Positions 59,835 through 64,000 of a DNA stretch of 64,000 nt are shown here, in pieces. Source of the stretch: Macrococcoides bohemicum (GTDB lineage Bacteria; Bacillota; Bacilli; Staphylococcales; Staphylococcaceae). Each line of letters begins with the position of its first letter. The first letter of the stretch is position 1. The stretch lies in the NCBI RefSeq assembly GCF_003259675.1, contig NZ_PZJG01000005.1:113498-177497 (forward strand), given 5' to 3'. The translations under genes were made by a program, and so were the position numbers. A model generated the notes under the pieces. The model searched no databases. It worked only from the letters and a program-made list of their open reading frames with translations, and was not told the origin of the DNA.

Positions 59835-59867
59835 ACCCTTTACAATGTACAGTACATTGTAAAGGGT
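59835..59867. repeat. 33-bp perfect palindrome; terminator of the permease gene and possible operator
   Basis: The arms 59835-59850 and 59852-59867 are exact complements around one central base. Inside are two inverted TACA(A/T)TGTA units. It lies four bases beyond the permease stop. On the minus strand the hairpin is followed by TTTCTTTG, so it can terminate the permease transcript. It also lies immediately upstream of the promoter-like sequence of the gene at 59797, so a repressor site is possible. Confidence 0.8.
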
Positions 59868-59871
59868 GATT

Positions 59872-61311
59872 TTATAGCTGATGTTCATCTAAATTAATTT
59901 TTTGAGGTGGGATAACATTAACTTTACGTATAACTTTATAAGAGAAATATACGGCTAAAGCAACCATTAATGGTAAGAAAGATTCAAACACTTTAACCCA
60001 GTTCATTGCCTGAATATCAGCAAATGATTGACCAATCATCAAAAAGGCGATTGTTATAAGGACAATTATCGGACCGACTGGATATAGTGGTGCTTTAAAT
60101 GGTAACAGCTGATTAACACTTTTTCCTTGTGCTTTTATTGCTTGACGCAAACGTATATGACTAATGATACTGATTGCCCATACAATTAAGATTAATGAAC
60201 CGACCATGTTCAGTAGCTTACCATAACCACCCATATTTATATTGGCATAAATTAATATGATAATGATAAATGTTGTTGTTACAAGTAACGCATTGAACGG
60301 CATTTTATTCTTATTTAAATTCCCTAAGAAACGAGGAGCCTTACCATCCTGACTTAAAGAAAAGAGTAATCTGCTCGTTGCATATAAACCTGAATTACCA
60401 GCACTTAAAACTGCTGTTAAAATAATTGTATTCATTACTGAAGCAGCAAACAGAATCCCAACTTTTTCAAAGATAATTGTAAATGGGCTCATCGCAACAT
60501 CGCTATTTTGATTTAATAATCTCGGGTCAGTATAAGGAATAATACAAGCGATAATAAATATTGAACCGATGTAGAATAATAAAATTCTCCAGAAAACTTG
60601 TTTGATTGCTTTCGGCATTGATTCTTGTGGGTTTTCTGATTCTCCTGCAGTTACAGCAACTACTTCAGTACCACCAAAAGAGAAACCAGCAACAACGAGT
60701 ACACCAAGCAAACCAAGAATACCGTTATGGAAAGGTGCATCTCCGATAGAGAAATTTTTAAATCCGATAGGTTCTCCACCGATAATACCGAATATTAATA
60801 ATAATCCCATAATTAAGAAGATAATAATCGTCGCTACTTTAATAATACTGAACCAGAATTCAGCTTCACCAAATGATTTTACTGAAAATGCATTTAATGC
60901 AAATAATAAAGCTAAAAATATAAGACACCATATAAAAGGATGAAGACCTCCGAAAATTTCCCAGTAACTTAATACTTGTGAAGCAGTTAAAATATCAACA
61001 CTTGTTACTAAACTCCAGATAATCCAATATAACCAGCCTGCTGTAAACCCGGCAGCGGGATCAATAAAGCGACTGGCATATGCATTAAATGCCCCAGATA
61101 CAGGATAAAATGTAGCGAGTTCTCCGAGTGCTGTCATCAGAAAATATATCATAATTCCGATAATTGCATATGCGACGATTGCACCACCAGGACCTGCCTG
61201 TGAAATTACAGCACCACTTGCCATAAATAAACCTGTACCAATAGAGCCTCCGATTGCAATCATTGATATATGACGCGTTTTTAAATCTCTATCCATCTGT
61301 TTCTTTTCCAT
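59872..61311 (-). CDS. Amino-acid permease, APC superfamily (LysP/AAT type)
   Basis: This 479-residue permease has about twelve membrane helices. The N-terminal signature ISMIAIGGSIGTGLFMASG (about residues 15-33) is typical of amino acid:proton symporters of the AAT group, followed by PGGAIVAYAIIGIMIYFLM and ELATFYPVSGAFNAYASRFI. The helix-6 segment GFSFGGTEVVAVTAGESENP is family-typical. Closest by eye are lysine-type permeases, but the substrate is not certain. It is monocistronic with AAGGTG before its ATG, and no riboswitch is visible upstream. Confidence 0.9.
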   Translation of the reverse strand: MEKKQMDRDLKTRHISMIAIGGSIGTGLFMASGAVISQAGPGGAIVAYAIIGIMIYFLMTALGELATFYPVSGAFNAYASRFIDPAAGFTAGWLYWIIWSLVTSVDILTASQVLSYWEIFGGLHPFIWCLIFLALLFALNAFSVKSFGEAEFWFSIIKVATIIIFLIMGLLLIFGIIGGEPIGFKNFSIGDAPFHNGILGLLGVLVVAGFSFGGTEVVAVTAGESENPQESMPKAIKQVFWRILLFYIGSIFIIACIIPYTDPRLLNQNSDVAMSPFTIIFEKVGILFAASVMNTIILTAVLSAGNSGLYATSRLLFSLSQDGKAPRFLGNLNKNKMPFNALLVTTTFIIIILIYANINMGGYGKLLNMVGSLILIVWAISIISHIRLRQAIKAQGKSVNQLLPFKAPLYPVGPIIVLITIAFLMIGQSFADIQAMNWVKVFESFLPLMVALAVYFSYKVIRKVNVIPPQKINLDEHQL

Positions 61312-61495
61312 AACAACACCTTACTTTCTTTCGCTGATTTATAAATATAAATGATAATATGTTTAATATTGTATGGCTATTCTAAAAATTTATCAAGTAA
61401 AAGTTTTAATGCGTTTATGCTTTTATGTATTAAAGTGTAAAGGGACCGCTTAATGACGGCTTTTTCAACTGTAATAAATTTAAGAAATAATTAAA

Positions 61496-61532
61496 TTGCT
61501 TTATCAGACGTCCTAGATTATAATAATTATAA
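61496..61532 (+). promoter_or_regulatory. katA promoter with overlapping PerR box
   Basis: TTGCTT (61496-61501), 17-base spacer and a consensus TATAAT (61519-61524). The 15-mer TTATAATAATTATAA (61518-61532) matches the PerR consensus TTATAATNATTATAA at every position and covers the -10, so PerR repression and peroxide induction are expected. Confidence 0.88.
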
Positions 61533-61574
61533 ATAAGGCGATTACATATCGTTATTATCAAGGAGGAAATTTAT

Positions 61575-63053
61575 ATGACAGAGAATAATAATCAGTTAAG
61601 AGGGTTGTTTGGCGCACCAGTTGGAGACAGAGAAAACTCTATGACAGCAGGTCCTCGTGGTCCTTTAGTAATGCAGGACATCTTCTTTTTAGAACAGATG
61701 GCGCATTTCGATCGTGAAGTAATTCCTGAAAGAAGAATGCATGCAAAAGGAAGTGGAGCATACGGAACATTTACAGTGACGCATGATATCACAAAGTATA
61801 CAAATGCTAAGATTTTTAGTGAAATTGGTAAACAAACACAAATGTTTGCTCGATTCTCAACAGTTGCTGGTGAACGTGGTGCTGCTGAAGCAGAACGTGA
61901 TATCCGTGGATTTGCACTTAAATTCTATACTGAAGAAGGTAACTGGGATTTAGTAGGTAATAATACACCGGTATTCTTCTTCCGTGATCCTAAGTTATTT
62001 GCTAGCTTAAATCACGTTGTTAAAAGAGATCCAAGAACAAATATGCACAATCCGGAAAGTAATTGGGATTTCTGGACTTCGTTACCAGAAGCTTTGCATC
62101 AAGTTACAATCTTGATGAGTGACCGCGGTATTCCTAAAGGTTTCCGTCATATGCATGGATTTGGTTCTCATACTTACAGTATGTATAACGATGCTGGAGA
62201 GCGTGTATGGGTGAAATTCCATTTCAGAACTGAGCAAGGCATTGAAAATTTAACTTCAGAAGAAGCAGCGCAAACTATTGCGACAGATCGTGAATCAAGT
62301 CAACGTGATTTATACAATGCGATTGAAGCGGGAGATTTTCCTAAATGGAAAATGTATATTCAAGTGATGACTGAGGAACAAGCAAGCAACCATAAAGACA
62401 ATCCTTTCGACTTAACAAAAGTATGGTATAAAGGTGAGTATCCATTAATACCAGTTGGAGAGTTTGAATTAAATAGAAACCCTGAGAATTATTTTGCTGA
62501 AGTAGAACAAGCTGCATTTGCTCCGACAAATATTATCCCAGGTTTAGATTTTTCACCTGATAAAATGTTGCAAGGTAGATTATTCTCATATGGTGATGCG
62601 CAAAGATACCGTTTAGGTGTTAACCATCATCAAATTCCTGTAAATGCGCCTAAAGCAGTTACAGGTGGATGTCCATTCTCGAGAGATGGTGCAATGCGTG
62701 TAGATGGTAATTTAGGTAGTCATACAAATTATTATCCAAATCAGTATCAACACCATCAGGATGATGCAAAGTATAAAAAACCTGCACTAGCAGTTGATAG
62801 TGCAGTATACGAATGGAACTTTAGAGAAGATGATGATAATTATTTCGAACAACCTGGAAGATTATTTAATATTTTATCTCCAGAAGAACAGAAACGTTTA
62901 TTTATCAATACAGCTAATGAAATGAAAGATGTTTCAACACCAATTAAACATCGTCATATTAGACATTGCTATAAAGCAGATCCATTATACGGACAAGGTG
63001 TAGCAGCTGCCCTGAATATTGATATAAATGAAGTTGATTTAACAGTGGAATAA
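61575..63053 (+). CDS. katA: Heme catalase KatA
   Basis: This small-subunit monofunctional catalase of 492 residues converts hydrogen peroxide to water and oxygen. The distal His lies in [14 protein letters not shown] (about residue 56). [19 protein letters not shown] and [20 protein letters not shown] follow, with the Asn in VGNNTPVFF. The heme-ligand Tyr is in [14 protein letters not shown] (about 338). The ATG follows AAGGAGGAAAT. It is a single gene under a PerR-box promoter, with a strong terminator. Confidence 0.97.
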   Translation: MTENNNQLRGLFGAPVGDRENSMTAGPRGPLVMQDIFFLEQMAHFDREVIPERRMHAKGSGAYGTFTVTHDITKYTNAKIFSEIGKQTQMFARFSTVAGERGAAEAERDIRGFALKFYTEEGNWDLVGNNTPVFFFRDPKLFASLNHVVKRDPRTNMHNPESNWDFWTSLPEALHQVTILMSDRGIPKGFRHMHGFGSHTYSMYNDAGERVWVKFHFRTEQGIENLTSEEAAQTIATDRESSQRDLYNAIEAGDFPKWKMYIQVMTEEQASNHKDNPFDLTKVWYKGEYPLIPVGEFELNRNPENYFAEVEQAAFAPTNIIPGLDFSPDKMLQGRLFSYGDAQRYRLGVNHHQIPVNAPKAVTGGCPFSRDGAMRVDGNLGSHTNYYPNQYQHHQDDAKYKKPALAVDSAVYEWNFREDDDNYFEQPGRLFNILSPEEQKRLFINTANEMKDVSTPIKHRHIRHCYKADPLYGQGVAAALNIDINEVDLTVE

Positions 63054-63067
63054 AAGTATCTTTAAAG

Positions 63068-63100
63068 CCTGCACCCAATTTGGGTGCAGGTTTTGTTGTT
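63068..63100 (+). terminator. Terminator of katA
   Basis: A perfect ten-base GC-rich stem (63068-63077 with 63081-63090), loop ATT, then TTTTGTTGTTT. Confidence 0.9.
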
Positions 63101-63192
63101 TCAATTGAATGTGTCGTCAAAAGAGATTTGAAGCCACTTACGTAGCAAATGTCTATTATTATGATTGACATGTGATGCTCAAAACATATAAA

Positions 63193-63216
63193 TAAAACAG
63201 GCATCCACTATCGGAT
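63193..63216 (-). terminator. Orphan hairpin, terminator-like on the minus strand
   Basis: GGCATCC pairs with GGATGCC around ACTATC. Read on the minus strand the stem is followed by TTTTATTTAT, which resembles an intrinsic terminator, but no minus-strand gene ends here. Confidence 0.45.
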
Positions 63217-63363
63217 GCCTTGTGTCGTATTGATGTATATAAACACAATAATATTGCACGTTTAACGATAATTATTTTGTTTCACGATGTAAAGTGTATT
63301 TTTTTTAATCTTGGGCTGTATATGTGATTTTATTTGATAAATGAGAATATATTTACACAATAA

Positions 63364-63393
63364 ATGAGAGCTAGAATATACACTAGCTCTCAT
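63364..63393 (-). terminator. Hairpin after the minus-strand gene relic
   Basis: ATGAGAGCTAG (63364-63374) pairs perfectly with CTAGCTCTCAT (63383-63393). On the minus strand it begins four bases beyond the stop of a 30-codon relic and is followed by a short T-rich stretch. Confidence 0.6.
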
Positions 63394-63397
63394 CTGT

Positions 63398-63490
63398 TTA
63401 ATTAATTCCTATTACAAGACTATCTCTTGCAGCTTCAACCATTTCAACAATTATTTTATCCAGATTATTAATTTCTATAATATCAATGTA
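63398..63490 (-). pseudogene. C-terminal relic of an unidentified gene (30 codons)
   Basis: On the minus strand a 30-codon segment ending in TAA (63400-63398) encodes a peptide that starts YIDIIEINNLD and ends ARDSLVIGIN. It has no start codon, is closed upstream by a stop at 63493-63491, and is followed by a hairpin. That arrangement looks like the surviving 3' end of a gene and its terminator after loss of the rest. The family is not recognised. It could be chance; the hairpin placement is the main support. Confidence 0.4.
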
Positions 63491-63532
63491 TTAGCTAATA
63501 TTATATTATAAATAACTCAAAGGAAAAGTTTC

Positions 63533-63895
63533 ATGATAAAACAAATTATAGAATATATTATGGATAAAAATGGTGATAAAAATATGATAGGACGTAATTT
63601 TTTAAGTACACAAGACGAAGATATGCTATCTAAAGTTTACAAGACTTTTAGTAAGATCAATAATACGAAGATTGTTTATTCTATGGTAAAAGAAAATGCA
63701 AAAGAACTCTTAGAATATATTGGAAAGTTGAATGACCAAGAACAATCAGAAGTTAATTATCAATCTAATCGTTACCTTTTAAATTATTTAGCAATGGCAA
63801 GGCTATTTATAGATAGGGTAGAGGAAAATATTGCAGAAAATTACACTAAAAATTCTGTTGAATATATAAACTTTAAGGTTCTGTTGCAAAGTTGA
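63533..63895 (+). pseudogene. Unknown gene truncated at its 3' end by the IS element
   Basis: The frame starts at an ATG with AAAGGAAAAG upstream and encodes a helical, Lys/Glu/Asn-rich soluble protein (for example KENAKELLEYIGKLNDQEQS and LLNYLAMARLFIDRVEEN). Native sequence ends at about 63876. The last six or so codons (VLLQS and stop) are read from the terminal inverted repeat of the IS element, so the original C-terminus is lost. About 114 native residues remain. The composition is more AT-rich than the core genes beside it. No family is recognised; an accessory origin is likely. Confidence 0.7.
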
Positions 63896-64000
63896 ATTTA
63901 TAGTATAATTTTAACAAAAAGGAGTCTTCTGTATGAACTATTTCAGATATAAACAATTTAACAAGGATGTTATCACTGTAGCCGTTGGCTACTATCTAAG
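63877..64000 (+). mobile_element. IS431/IS257-type IS6-family element, left end only
   Basis: The terminal repeat GGTTCTGTTGCAAAGTT (63877-63893) is that of IS431/IS257. A TATAAT at 63904-63909 and the transposase gene follow. The element runs off the window, so its right end, target duplication and any cargo are not visible. Confidence 0.95.
63933..64000 (+). CDS. tnp: IS6-family transposase (IS431/IS257), N-terminal part cut by window edge
   Basis: Only 22 codons are present, beginning MNYFRYKQFNKDVITVAV, which is the well-known start of the IS431/IS257 transposase. The full protein is about 224 residues with a DDE catalytic core, all beyond the window. AAAGGAG precedes the ATG. IS6-family elements form cointegrates and often flank resistance genes in staphylococci and macrococci. 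Confidence 0.95.
   Translation, partial: MNYFRYKQFNKDVITVAVGYYL

Noticed and set aside
61436..61470. Short hairpin ACCG...CGGC with a T-run between the permease and katA
   Set aside because: Only about four base pairs form on either strand, too weak for a terminator, and no gene ends nearby.
61312..61495. Lysine riboswitch upstream of the permease
   Set aside because: None of the conserved lysine-riboswitch core elements could be seen on the minus strand in this 180-bp region.

Overview
The window is a chromosomal segment of a low-GC Gram-positive bacterium of the family Staphylococcaceae. The gene order pnp / rnjB / ftsK / ymf genes / pgsA / recA / rny / ymdB / korAB / miaB / mutSL / glpPFKD / miaA-hfq / hflX / glnRA follows the staphylococcal backbone, and many proteins read as close relatives of S. 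aureus ones. Departures from the S. aureus layout point to a basal genus such as Macrococcus/Macrococcoides or Mammaliicoccus. These are an MlpA-type M16 peptidase after pnp, no cinA between pgsA and recA, a thiamine-precursor ABC operon and a thiW gene. The genus is an inference.

Layout. 1-5 kb: RNA decay (pnp, rnjB) with an M16 peptidase and a small orphan gene. 5-13.5 kb: a tightly overlapping run ftsK-ymfC-ymfF-ymfH-ymfI-ymfK-rodZ-pgsA (DNA translocation, peptidases, EF-P-related reductase, cell shape, phospholipid synthesis). 13.5-19.5 kb: recA with a LexA box, rny, two unrecognised genes, ymdB and another unknown. 19.6-22.2 kb: korAB. 22.4-25.3 kb: a TPP riboswitch and a ThiY/thiamine-binding/ThiX/ThiZ operon. 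25.4-30.3 kb: a DedA protein, a heterodimeric ABC exporter and a decayed ABC transporter. 30.4-37.6 kb: miaB-ricA, thiW, mutSL. 37.6-42.3 kb: glpP and glpFKD with an antitermination leader. 42.4-50.8 kb: lysophospholipase, miaA, hfq, a peroxidase, hflX, a PLP lyase, glnRA and a DUF2332 gene. 50.9-56.4 kb: lysC divergent from hom-thrC-thrB, then a HAD phosphatase. 56.4-59.5 kb: panE divergent from panBCD. 59.5-63.1 kb: a small unknown gene, an amino-acid permease and katA with a PerR box. 63.1-64 kb: a patchwork with a gene relic, a truncated gene and the left end of an IS431/IS257-type element.

Several genes form functional groups. Pnp, RNase J2, RNase Y, YmdB, RicA and Hfq all act on RNA turnover or regulation. 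MiaA and MiaB make the ms2i6A37 tRNA modification in sequence. ThiXYZ and ThiW take up the pyrimidine and thiazole halves of thiamine. LysC, Hom, ThrC and ThrB lead from aspartate to threonine, and PanB/C/D/E build pantothenate precursors. The clearest regulatory structures are the TPP riboswitch with nested antiterminator and terminator, the GlpP-type leader with a cre-like site on its promoter, the LexA box of recA, the PerR box of katA and a 33-bp perfect palindrome at 59835-59867.

Most of the window is ordinary core genome. I found no CRISPR array, tRNA, rRNA or prophage, and no convincing new multi-gene defence or biosynthetic system. The most open items are the two unknown genes between rny and ymdB, the orphan small genes, the long palindrome and the recombination junction at the right end.
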